From assembly GCA_002633025.1 (NCBI GenBank), contig NMRB01000117.1, forward strand, positions 477,959 to 541,958: DNA of 64,000 nt. Direction: 5' to 3'. The DNA comes from Notospermus geniculatus. Taxonomy: Eukaryota; Nemertea; Pilidiophora; Heteronemertea; Lineidae. Positions 23,616 to 35,125 of this stretch are shown here, piece after piece (positions within the stretch are counted from its first letter, which is position 1; each line of letters opens with the position of its first letter). A program made the translations under genes and the position numbers. The notes below the pieces were generated by a model. The model searched no databases, had not been told where the DNA came from, and saw only the letters and a list, made by a program, of their open reading frames with translations.

Positions 23616-23885
23616 TATCTCTCTTCAAAGGATTTGTCCAGAACTGAATTTGCTGCAGACTGGCTGAAAAACACATCCAATCACAGAGTGTATACAAATT
23701 GTTCACATTTTACGTCTTGCCGTCCAAATCAAGTAGGCATACTTGCATGTTCCGTCCAGAACGTGGTAATATTCATTACTAAGATTATAATTTGTATTGG
23801 TTTACTTCTGTATTTTGAGTGCATGTAAATTATTTTGATACATATAGTTTTTTCGTTTTGTTCCTTTCCTTGATACATTTATTTT

Positions 23886-23886
23886 N
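23886..23886. other. Collapsed assembly gap (single N) between two near-identical copies
   Basis: The sequence from about 23027 to 23885 restarts immediately after this N and runs to about 24750 with scattered substitutions and small indels. This is typical of two haplotypes laid end to end. Confidence 0.75.
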
Positions 23887-24041
23887 TGTCACCTCTTGAC
23901 AGGTTCCATATCTCTATTGGTGTCTGATTTCTCGGTGACTGAAGGTTTCTGCAATGACACAAATATATAAGGGAAGTAAGAAGTAAATTATAATGAGGGA
24001 ATGATCCTACTAATGAATGTGAATAATGTGCTTTGTTCCAG

Positions 24042-24480
24042 GCCAAAGCTGTGATAAAGGCACCAAAACCAGCAGAGAAAAGAGAGGTCATGAAAACGGA
24101 TGAAAAAGCTGACCGACCGAAGTAGGTGTAGTACACAGGAGTGTTTTTGCCATCTTGACACTTGTATCACTAATAATCTTAAAGCCTAAAGCTGATAACG
24201 TGGGTTGACAACAAAAGTTGATTGTGCAATTTTCAGCAAGCTTTAAGACAAACCGCAGTAAGTAGCTGCTCCATAACTCAATATCACTTCTCTTTCAAGG
24301 AAAACACATGAGAAGCTTGAGGTAGACCCAGCCAAGGCCAGTAAAGTCGACTATGGGAATATTGTGACAGAGAAGAAGGCTATGCAACCCTTAGGGTACA
24401 AGGAACGACCAAAGACGATAGAGGAGAGACCAAATAGTGAAGGCTTTGTGGATGACCCAGATGTCCCCCCACTGATATGA
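24042..24480 (+). pseudogene. Second copy of the last two DNAAF11 exons
   Basis: Exons at 24042-24121 and 24300-24480 repeat 23177-23256 and 23435-23615. Differences are minor: a Ser-to-Ala change (CCATCAGAG to CCAGCAGAG), one synonymous ACG to ACA, and intronic substitutions. There is no copy of the upstream exons. It is either an allelic copy placed in tandem by the assembler or a real partial duplication; the N at its left border favours the former. Confidence 0.75.
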
Positions 24481-27400
24481 TATCTCTCTTCAAAGGATTT
24501 GTCCAGAACTGAATTTGCTGCAGACTGGCTGAAAAACACATCCAATCACAGAGTGTATACAAATTGTTCACATTTTACGTCTTGCCGTCCAAATCAAGTA
24601 GGCATACTTGCATGTTCCGTCCAGAACGTGGTAATATTCATTACTAAGATTATAATTTGTATTGGTTTACTTCTGTATTTTGAGTGCATGTAAATTATTT
24701 TGATACATATATTTTTTTCGTTTTGTTCCTTTCCTTGATACATTCATTTTTTCCTTTTGTTCCCTTCTGCCAGGCATGGGCACCAAATGGTGTGATCATG
24801 GTGGTTAACATGTTTAATGACTGCATGTTCCTCCAACCTTGGAGGAATTCCTCCAAGCTCCAACCATAGAAATACATGTATACTGTGGTTAAAACTGACA
24901 GAGTCCCGTCCGCCCTCAAGCCCATCAGCCTAGTGCTAGTGTTCACGAAAACAACCTGTTCCCCGCTGGATAATATCATACTAACAGATACCGGTGTCGA
25001 CCAACAACATGTTCCTGAATTCTGGCGTTTTTGTCATGTAGGTTTGTTATGTAGGCGCTGCTTACAACCTGTCGGCGCTATTTCCGCTGTGCTGTGCTGT
25101 CTGGGTGCGTTGATGGATCATGCGTGGTCACTGCGACTTTTTCCAGTCGCTAATATCATTAATCATAAGAGAGTTCATTTGTGATAGTAGAGTTATACAA
25201 CACTGGTCAGCTAGCCTATCGCATGATATGAATGCCCAAATGAATGATGGCGGTTTTTTTAAAACGCGCCATTCAAAACCCCGCCGTCTGCAGAAGTGCA
25301 GTTTGAATCAATAGATGACTATATTACACATCGTATATAAACAATATTGTGCCCAGAGGGTAAAATCAGATCAAAGCAGCACCATATATTCCCATTAAAC
25401 GATTATTTACTCACTGTATTCTGTATTGTACCAGCTGATGGTGACACAGAAAATCACTTGGAAAAAACGGAGTCCATTTATTGTGGTATCCAGTCATTTA
25501 TTTTACTCCAATCGCCGTCGCGCCAGTCGTGTGCTGATAGCTGATTGTGATAGGCCCCTTGTGCAATCTGGCCGGTTACCCAAAGTGATTTTTGTCTAAC
25601 TCTGAGTCCGGATAAACATTCGAGATGATGTAGCAATTATATGACGTCACCTACAAAATACCGGCGTCATTCGCACAGGAGATGCGGCAAACAAAGAAAT
25701 GACGTCATCATCGTAGCAACTGTTCGTCACTAGGGTCGAGGGACCAGCCATCAGAAATCTTTGGACTTTATCCTCAGAATCCGGTGAGTATCTCGCATCT
25801 ATGTATTGTAGAGTGACGGATGATGCGCAAGATTGAGGTCTCGAATGGAATCGTTGCCAGGGCAAACAATTCCCTAGGCCTAGAACTTCTTCTTGCCGTA
25901 TTTCACCAGGATAGCTTTATCTTGATCTTTCTCAGAACTGCTACCATGGCCAACAGCCGTATTCACGCATGCGGGCGGAGGCGAGGTGGTTGTAATATTG
26001 AAGGCGGTTAATGAATTAATGATGTCTCCAGCAAGTTTTGCCGGGCAACAAGGAATTATACAACCTTTACCCGGTATTGATTTCACAAGAATATCACATA
26101 TTATTTATTTTTATGTCTCGGGCATAATTTACGGCAAGTTGTGAAACAATCGATCCGAATAACCCTATATTGTTTGTATTATCACATATCACACCTACTT
26201 ACGTCGCAACAACTCGCACGCGGCCGGGGTGTCAAATCGTGTTTTCCTGCTTTCCACAGCTCTGTAGTTGGGAGAGTTTTTCGCCTTTATTGAGTCATTC
26301 CAAGTGGTGGGATTGTAGAGGAGCTGAGACAACCAATATATGATCGTAAATTAGAGGGTAAATGAACGTTGTTTTGGTGAATTTCATGACGGCAACTTGC
26401 TGTGCAGGTTCGTCTTTCGTTCTCTGCTAGGTTTCCGCTTTTGCCTTTTTCCGATTTTTTTCGGCCTGACTTGTGATGACAGAGATTTCTTATCATGGGC
26501 AGAAACAGCAAGAGACATTGATCTTCATTGAGTCCGATTGCTGGATGATCTATCGGCCAGTTCGTGGAACCATGAAAATCCTTCACGAAATGTGCCGAAT
26601 CATTGCCAGGCGGTCAAATCACCTCGTATTGCCAATTAGCAAAAATATATTTTTGCAATTAGACAGTTACGGCTCAAATCACGCATTAAAATTCGTAAGA
26701 TTCGGACCGTGGAAAATCCTTTCCACCATACTGTATTAAACAAGCGTTCCTTGCTGCTCCATTACCTCCTATAATTTCTAACCGTCGATCTGATGGTTTA
26801 TAAACTCGTGCCATCATGTCTCTAGTGTTTGGCCCTATGGTGACGTTACGTTGAGGGTAAGGTGTCATTTTAAGGTGTGTATTTATATTACGTGATAATA
26901 CCAGGACAGAATGTAAAACCACCTCATCGCCATGGAGACATGTACACTACAGTACAATCATTAGCTACATGCCAAGTTTTACACCGATATTTGCTTTTAG
27001 TTCTGTCTAAATGCCCTCAGAGGAGTTTCCATAAACTGTCTTCAGATCATAAGATGGTGATTATCCTGACGTAGCGATGGGTTGTTGTGGAGGAGACCCT
27101 GTCCCCCCAGGGACCAGGATACAGCCGGTCAGGATCCAAGGATCGGCAGATGACGTAAGTACATGTAAACAAGAGGTAGGGCTTATGTTTTGACCAGATG
27201 TCTGCGTGCAGAGTGATATTGTTTGAGCGTGTTTTAGTTGAACCCATCTGCGCCCCGGAAGTCCAGAAGACGTCCTCTCTTGTCAACGTTTTTCCTCATA
27301 TGCTATGGTATTGATTGGAAAATATTTGAAGAAAGGTTGTTCCTATCAGCAACCTATAAAGTCTCTCTTCAAATCCTTCCTTGTTCATTCCAAGACACTT

Positions 27401-28087
27401 CGAAAACTTCGCCGCAGAAGATACTCTTTGCTCGAACCTGGGGGCAGATGAGTTGTAGGCCTTGCATTGGTGTCCAGGCATGAATTGCGCGAAAAGGGCC
27501 CATTGGTTGGAAAAATAGACCAAACGCTCTGTGTCCGGTAAAGTGTAGTCAGATCCCCCTTTGATGGAGCTGACTACTCATTCACCTGTGAGTAATGACG
27601 TCATAATCCACCGACACACAACGCTTGACATCACGCTGCCAACTTCGCATGACGTAGCAACATTGGGAAGGTGATGATGATGGTAGTCAAGGAAATTTCG
27701 GTGTCCAGTTCCACAGGTCCTAGCACTCATTATCTTTCATAGGATTTGAAGGCCATAATGGCCTGCTGTAAATCCGATAAGTATGAAAGTAAGGGCCAAG
27801 GGTCTAAACAGGTAGGCCTAGATTAGAGCACACCCTCCGAGTGGTATTGACGCCCGAGTGGTTTACTCCCGCATTTAGGCCCGTAAGGCCTAATACGTGT
27901 CACCTTGGAGGAATTAAGGTGTCACCCTATAGGCTATTTTCAAGTGTTTACCAAACAATACAGGGGACCACTGTGTGACAGGAAGACTGACAAACGTATG
28001 ACATCGGTACTATTGCCGTCACCTTGATATGAAATTGAAAAAAATAATAAACTAATTTGCTAGAAATGTAATGAGAATAAAGTAAAA
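24481..28087. other. 3.6-kb intergenic region, no gene recognised
   Basis: The first part continues the DNAAF11 3' flank. Around 25550-26260 several TGACGTCA-type sites and CpG-rich patches occur (for example near 25641 and 25700). From 27030 to 27600 there are many short overlapping frames on both strands, but none with a recognisable domain. No RNA gene is evident. Confidence 0.4.
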
Positions 28088-28172
28088 AACGGTGGTCAGG
28101 AGGATTAACCCACGTCGAGTCGTTTTCCCGGATTTCGGGTATGACGTCTAACCATTGCACCATACTGTCAAA
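28088..28172 (-). repeat. tRNA-like relic, possible SINE head
   Basis: Read on the minus strand, the block contains an A-box-like TGGTGCAATGGTTAGA and, about 45 bases later, a degenerate B-box-like GTGGGTTAATCC followed by TCCTGACCACC. It does not fold into a convincing tRNA because the arms do not pair well, so I call it a SINE or tRNA pseudogene relic only. It lies just upstream of the SLC44 gene. Confidence 0.35.
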
Positions 28173-28207
28173 GATATCGACCATCAGAATCTGTTGGGGT
28201 CACACAA

Positions 28208-31200
28208 ATGGTTTTGACAGACGATGATCCTACTTCCTTTCAGCCCAATGGTGCCGTTGAAGAAGATGACTTTGATGGCCCACTCAAGAATCGTTCCTGT
28301 CGAGATGTTGTATTTCTTATCCTACTGATCGCCTGTCTTGGCGGAATGGTAAGGCTTCCCGCTTCCAACCACGGTGTCTATCGAATGCGCCGGTCACCCA
28401 TCCACGTACTAACCGCGCCTTGACTTTGCTTTACTTCAACCTTGGAGGCGAACGCGCCAACCACGAGGGAATCTTCCATATCCGGCAGGTTAGGCGGTGC
28501 CATATACAGGTAACTGGGGGGGGGGNACAAAGTGTACGTCTTTTCTAGGGCTACGTCGGCTATCTGGGCATCATGTCTGGGAACCCAAACCGCCTCTTAT
28601 TTGGAGTAGACAGCTGGGGCAATGTATGCAATCAGCCAAACGAGCCAATTCCTAATGCAACACACAGTGGCAGAGACATGACAGGCCTTACGTAAGTTCA
28701 GAGAATGAGAATGGTGAGAGTACAGAATGAAGGGAGACACGAGGAATTTGGTTTGGCCCTCAAGACATCATTTTGACACCCTTTTGCGTCTAAATTTAAT
28801 TCAGGGTATCACATTTGTCTCCATTTCTTATATCTGCCATATTCCTGAAAATACCGGAAAGTGTTCCCAGTCCGCGACACCATCCGATAGTCTCTGCAGA
28901 CAAATGTTCGTTTCTCCAGTCAAAAGACACCTTAATCCGTTCATTGCGGATTGCGGACTGTAATTTTAACCTTGAATATGGAGGCATTCAATTTTAACCA
29001 TCCTATGTTCTATCTACATGTATATCCTATATCCTATTTTATTCCATCCTATATACCAGGAACACATTTTACTACAAATTTCCGTCCCCTGTCGACCCAT
29101 TGATCGACACGATTATCCAGCAAGAGCAAACTGTGATGTGTGTGAGGACATGTCCGACCTGGAACAAAACACTGTTGACGCCGTCCGACTACAGAGATTT
29201 CGCGATCGCAGAAGACTCTCTGCTTTGTTTCTATGACCTGGATCCTGCGTCGTATTCGCTTGCTTCCATTTCGAGTGGCCAGTGCCCAACACCTCCTGTA
29301 CAACAGCAGTAAGTATGGTGAAAAAAACCGGAATTCTTCACAAATCTACATAAATCTGTAAGATTTCCAACTCACTGAAATGCCACAAAGGCCTATTCGT
29401 GGCTGCATCAGATGTCCGAAGAAGAAATCCAATCATGGTGCTATCGTAGGCCTTGATCATTCCGTCACAATGCAATCCTAGGCCTCCATCATTATCCTAG
29501 GCCTTCATCTATCCGACGTTATGCTATCCTAGGCCTTGATTTATCTGTCATTACGATATCCAAACCCTGATTTTAGTCATTAGCTATTCTAGGCCTTATT
29601 TATCCGTGATTATCCTTGATCTATCCGTCGTTATGCTATCCTAGGCCTTGATCTAATAAATCCATGTTCCAGTACCAGACTAGGTTGCACCGTTTCTACT
29701 ACCCAAATCTACTTCCTTTCTAGTGTCTCCATCTTGAACCGATGCATTCCAAAGAACAGGATAGATGCAGCGAAAGCTGTGGCTGGAGCCGTCACCAGCA
29801 TTCTCAATACTATCGACAACGACTTCACGGATGTAAGTAACGGTCAACATCACGTTGGGTCTCTCGTATGTTTGCCTTTTTTATGAATGCGAACGCAGCA
29901 CTTTGCTCTAAAGTAGCATATATTCTAATGTATTCTTTCTTATCGAACCTACAGAAATTTGTCCAGGACCTCGAAACAAGTTGGAGAGAAATTTCTTATC
30001 TTTCTGCAATATCATTGGGTGAGTTGATCACATCATTTTATCCTGACCATTCTGTAGTAGGCCCCTATCTTTTTTCCTCTGTCAAACCAAACTAATATTT
30101 CATGCTCAGACACAACAAATAATAGGAGTTTATTGTCTTTCTCTCACCAGGCGTTGCGTTGTTCATCGTGGTGGTCATGAAGTTCATTGCCGCAATTCTC
30201 ATCTGGACAATGTACGTGCTCCTCATCCTAGCTTGTCTTGGTGGAATCGGTTACTGCTGGTAAGTATAGTGGCGACCTCAAAGTGTAATGATGCAATGAT
30301 GCCAATGACTTGCTACGTTACTAAGATGATCAAACTCCTTGCCTGCCACATAAGTGCATATATCCAATTCTGCTAATAGCGGTTGATTACAGAATCAAAA
30401 AACAAAATACGGCAAGCAAGTAAGACCAAGCGACCAATCTCTGTTTCAGGTACAATTGGTACACGATTCAGTATGCTGAAGTAGTTGTCATGGAGACAGC
30501 TCAAACTTGGTTAGTTTATTCTGCTGTGGTGACCGCGGTCGGCCTTATCGTTTTACTCATCCTCCTCATCATGCGCAAACGTCTTGCTCTTGTCGTCCAA
30601 CTCTTCCGGGAGGCTGGCAGTGCACTTGGAAAGATGCCGTTACTACTCATTCAGCCCTTCTGGGTAAGGAACACCAACTACATGCAGTTTGTCTTCACGT
30701 CTTCATCTCGGAGTTGTTCTAATTTGGTCATTTCTTGTTGGCCCTGTCTTGTCACATTGTCGTTGGTCTATCCCTGTAAAGAATGCCCTCTCCTCGTTGG
30801 ATGGACTCCAGCAATGACCACATTATAACTCCTGCAACTTACCAGATCCATCTAGTATGATGCATAATTAAACTGTTATCTAAGTGTATTTCATTTTTCA
30901 TGGTACTTTTCAGACATTCCTTGCCTTTGCTATTGCAATGAGCGGCATTGGATACATCTTCCTCTATATCCTTACTGCAAGTAAGTAATGAACGGGATAA
31001 ACCGACAGAAATAGTAGACTCAATCGTTGATGACAAACCACAGGCCATTAAGAATGAATTCTCGGATTCTCGGTTACATCATTACATCATGTAAAATCAA
31101 AGTTGCTTTCGGGGTTGACGTTGCATCGGGGTTTACCATTTTCATGGTGGTCGTTGAATAAAATTGCCGTCTCGAAAACCGTTTGTCGTAGCACCTTTAA

Positions 31201-33643
31201 TACTTTTCGTGTCGTTTCCTAGGCCAACCGGTCGTCAACTCCACGTCAGGCAAGGTGACATTCGAAGACGACGAGTTACTCTTTGTAAGTAAATATTGGA
31301 CAACGTGGAAATACCGAAAACGACGTGTCAGTTTTCAATGGAGTGGTCGTATTGGGATTTGCCTCCATCTATATAAAACAAAAGATGCAAAGATTTCATC
31401 AAATGAAGCCATGTATCCCACCAAACACGAAATCTGATCTGATAGAAAAGTTATTTTATAGGTAAAGGACCCTGTGTTTTTATAGCACGGACACATGTCA
31501 CACCATTTTATTGCCTCATTCTTTCTTCCAGTACCTTAAATGGTATTATGTATTTGGTGGACTCTGGGTGATGAACTTTGTGTTTTCCTGCCAAGAGGTA
31601 GTGATCGCTGGAGCTGTGGCCACGTGGTACTTCACCAGGTGATTCATTTATTTATTCCCTCCACGTATCATTTTATCTCATTATTCTTCGTGATGAAGGT
31701 AAAACACCATGTGAAGTCCACAGAGCTGTAGCTCTGTAGGATGGAAAGCAACTTGTCAATACAACATACAAGGTTTTTGTCGACAAATATTCTTGGTTTG
31801 AACGCCCTAGTTCTCAGACATTCTGTCAACGGTAGATCATACACTAGAACACTGATTCTCGTAGTAGTTTTTGCTTGCGCGTTCGTGGCATGGCCCAAAC
31901 CCAGCAGATGGGACAAAAACACATGACACACGTCAGTTTTTTTTTCTCTTCAGAGACAAGGCAAACAAACTCGGTTGGCCAATCGCCAAATCGACAGGTC
32001 GCCTGATCTGCTACCATCTTGGTTCAGTGGCTTTCGGCTCCTTCATCATTGCATTGATCATGTTGGCTAGGCTTATCCTGGCATACATACAAAAGAAGTA
32101 AGTCATACGGATTGAAATGAATGTTAAGAAAGCGTTTGACGAGTATTGACTTTCCTGTTAAGCTAGGGGTGGTCACTGGCACACCACTTCTAAAATCATC
32201 ACCAACACCCACATGCGACTTTAAGAAGTCGGATCTTCCGCAGAAAGGCGAACGTTGTCGAACCCCTGTGATCTGAGTGAATTTATTGCTTACAGGCTGC
32301 ACGGTCGAGGTGGTCCTGTCGTCAAGTTCCTCATGAAATGTCTTCAGTGTTGTCTCTGGTGTTTCGAGAAGTTCATGAAGTTCCTTAACAGGAATGCTTA
32401 TATCATAATCGGTAGGTTCACTTGCCTTCAGACTTTCACGGTAACGTATATTCCCTTTTCCAGTGAATCAATGGCGTTGCTCGAGTAAAATTTACCCATT
32501 TGGTAAAATTACCAGGACCTGGTGTCATGGATGCCTTGCCTGTGGCATATGTGTAAGACTCATTGTTCTTCGAACCATCCGTTTCAGCCATTCACGGGTA
32601 CAGCTTCTGCAAGTCAGCCGCCAAAGCTTTCTCACTGATCGTGTCAAACGCCTTGCGGGTGGCAGCCATCAACTCTGTTGGCGATTTTGTGCTTCTTATG
32701 GGCAAACTGATGACTGTAGCCATCACTGTGTGCTTTGGATTCCTTCTAGTCAGAGTAAGTATGGAGCATTCACAACAATGGTCCCGAATTGTAAAGGACA
32801 AAAGGCCTATTACGTGTAATTATACTTAATTTGTACCTAAATCTGGGCTCAGTAACGTGGGTCCACATCAGAAAGGCTGAGAGAGACATGACGTAATCCT
32901 GGCTTATATCATTTCCCTTTGTAATATTGTGGTTTTCAACCTTTCCAGGACAGGCAAGACCTGAACTACGTGTGGGTCCCACTCCTATTTGGCGGCCTTG
33001 CTGCATTTGTGATATCACACTGCTTCCTGTCGGTGTACGAGGTAAGAATGGTCGGCCCTGGCAGCGTCATTCTTTGAGTTACAAAATAGACCAGATGGTT
33101 TTGTTTGATGACTACAAATTCTAGAAAATTCAAGTCTAGAAAAACATCATTCATTGCTGGAAAAAAGCGCTGTCTGACATCACAATAAGAACTGGTCATA
33201 CCGATACATGATGTGTTATGTTCAAGTCTAGAAGATGACTGCAGTTCTACGTACATGTACATCGTTCCTCTTTCTCCAGATGACAATCGACACGATCTTT
33301 ATGTGTTTCTGTGAAGACTCAGAGATGAATGATGGCATTTCCAAGCCGTACTACATGAGCAGGAACCTCATGGTGAGTATGCCGCGTCCTCTGCATACCT
33401 CTCGCCGATTCCTCAGTTTCGAGTATGACTTTCGATAGCGCCTTTTAGAATTGATTTTAGCATGATTTGGCGGTTATTCTGCCGTTTGTAGTTCCACACT
33501 TGAAAAGATGCAGCACAATACGACTTCAGTACCAACCTTTTCTCTTTCAGCTGTTTGTCGAGAACAGCAGGAAAGCAATTGAAGCCCATGACAGATTAGA
33601 AGCAGCTAATAAGGCCATGCGGAAGGGAGCTTCTGAAGCTTAA
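28208..33643 (+). CDS. Choline-transporter-like protein (SLC44 family), 17 exons (687 aa)
   Basis: Exons: 28208-28348, 28549-28691, 29060-29308, 29724-29832, 29955-30018, 30151-30259, 30450-30663, 30914-30980, 31223-31284, 31532-31638, 31954-32097, 32296-32411, 32588-32754, 32949-33041, 33280-33372, 33551-33643, with 17 boundaries including the start exon; total 2064 nt, all GT-AG. The N terminus FDGPLKNRSCRDVVFLIL matches the family start before TM1. A long Cys-rich extracellular loop follows (MCVRTCPTWN, LNRCIPKN). The C-terminal half shows the family block NAYIIIAIHGYSFCKSAAKAF, VSNALRVAAINSVGDF and FLSVYEMTIDTIFMCFCEDSE. Ten membrane segments are expected. SLC44 proteins carry choline or ethanolamine across plasma and mitochondrial membranes for phospholipid synthesis. 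The length is typical (650-720). I cannot say which vertebrate paralogue it matches. The ATG has A at -3 and G at +4. An N lies in intron 1. Confidence 0.92.
28526..28526. other. Collapsed assembly gap at a poly-G run in SLC44 intron 1
   Basis: The N follows a run of G, a common place for assembly breaks. It is intronic, 23 bp before exon 2, and both flanking exons join in phase, so it probably does not remove coding sequence. Confidence 0.7.
29440..29660. repeat. Imperfect minisatellite in SLC44 intron 3
   Basis: Units of about 30-35 bp contain GCTATCCTAGGCCTTGAT followed by CTATCCGTC(G/A)TTA. Six or seven diverged units are visible. It is intronic, with no sign of coding use. Confidence 0.65.
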
Positions 33644-35125
33644 CATATGGGATACCATGTACAGAAAATGATTGTGTTCACTCAACAAGCGCTGTGATGT
33701 TATGACTTGTACTCTTATACACACTTTGATAAAATCATGTTAAAATTCTCCGTCCAAACACTGCTGTAAAACCTTCCACAAACTCCATAATATACAATGT
33801 TTTTTCCTGTCAGCAATGCTTTTTTCTAATTCAACCCATTTCAAGTCTTCAAAATCTAATTTTGTGCAATAAGAATATTTAATTACTGTATACCTTAACT
33901 TTCCGTGTGATATGTCCGACTTAATGCTAGTTAGGTAGATTTTCGGGTTCGCCTATTTTTCAGCGAGATGTTCGAATCATTGGCCCTGACATGCTGTTCA
34001 TCAATCATTTTATCAAACTTTGTCATTATTCCCCTCAAAAAAAGTTATCAGCTTTTCTCCATAAAACTGGCTGTTCTCTTCAAATATTGTCTTGGAGGAT
34101 CATCCAAGGGTTGAGTGTTGATAATTTCACCAGGCCTTGTTCTAATGCATATTCTGATGTGTCGACGAAAGACGAGAAATAACGCATTGCCAGTGGCATT
34201 TCTTGTTTGTCAAGTTCGCTTCTTAAAGGGTCAGTTCAACACCGATTATTATATCTGTAGACATCATATCATCTGTCATATTAAAGGTATTGTTACATGC
34301 AAGTATCGTTCAAAACCGTCACCGAGTACGCCATGAGGGGAATAGTAATGGCCGCCGAAACAAATCGGCCTGGTGGGCTTCTTCCTTAAGTCGCATGCAC
34401 TCTTCCGGCAGACCGGCGAGAGAGTGCCGCGTATCTTTTTTACTTCATCCGAATTACCATTTGTCTGCGGGGCTTCATAGGAGTTTATCATTAATATACA
34501 TGTTTATACATGTCTGATGAGTTGGCTCAGACAGTCAAAACGACCAAGTTGAGAAGACTTTCCTTAGACATCATTCGAGAAGAGGGTCGTCCTATGTAAA
34601 GGTACGTAACTTACCAGGACCCATGTTCCCGAAGCCGTCGTAAGGTTAACGATGTCGTTGCGCTATGCATTTTTCCAGCGACGGCTTCGGGAACATGGGC
34701 CCTCCGGTTGGCTGTTGGTCCGTCAGATGCCATCAATTCAAGATATTACCGCCATTGCCTGATCCGGACTGGAAATCTTACCCAACCGTTTTCTAACCCT
34801 ACGGTAAATCACCTTATTTCTGACCTAACCGCTATTCTGGCCCATCGACCAAAAGTCTGACCCCTGTTCTACGTGTATGTGGAAATGATGAAGACCATCA
34901 ACCTGTCGGTGGATTGTGACAATAACCATTGTCCATAGGATTAGGAACTGTCATCGTTTGAAAGCCCGTTTCGTTCTTATAACCTTGATCGTCCATAGCA
35001 TGTCGGGAGTCCGTGTAGGGAGGATCATCAGAGCATACTTTAGGCCTGTGCACAACTCATTCAAATGGTGTTCTCTTCCATACGTCTATCATCTGTTTCA
35101 GAATCGTTTCTAGCCGTTAACCGTG
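33644..35125. other. Intergenic region between SLC44 and the sushi gene
   Basis: This contains the SLC44 3' UTR and the upstream region of the next gene. A small fold-back element is at 34617-34703. Otherwise I see no gene. Confidence 0.45.
34617..34703. mobile_element. Small fold-back MITE
   Basis: CCATGTTCCCGAAGCCGTCG near 34621 is mirrored by CGACGGCTTCGGGAACATGG ending near 34699, with a 38-bp loop. It is intergenic and has no coding potential. Confidence 0.65.

Noticed and set aside
24042-24480. A second DNAAF11 gene
   Set aside because: Only the last two exons are repeated and the copy begins at a gap.
28088-28172. Functional tRNA gene
   Set aside because: A- and B-box-like words are present, but acceptor and anticodon arms do not pair, so it is only a relic.
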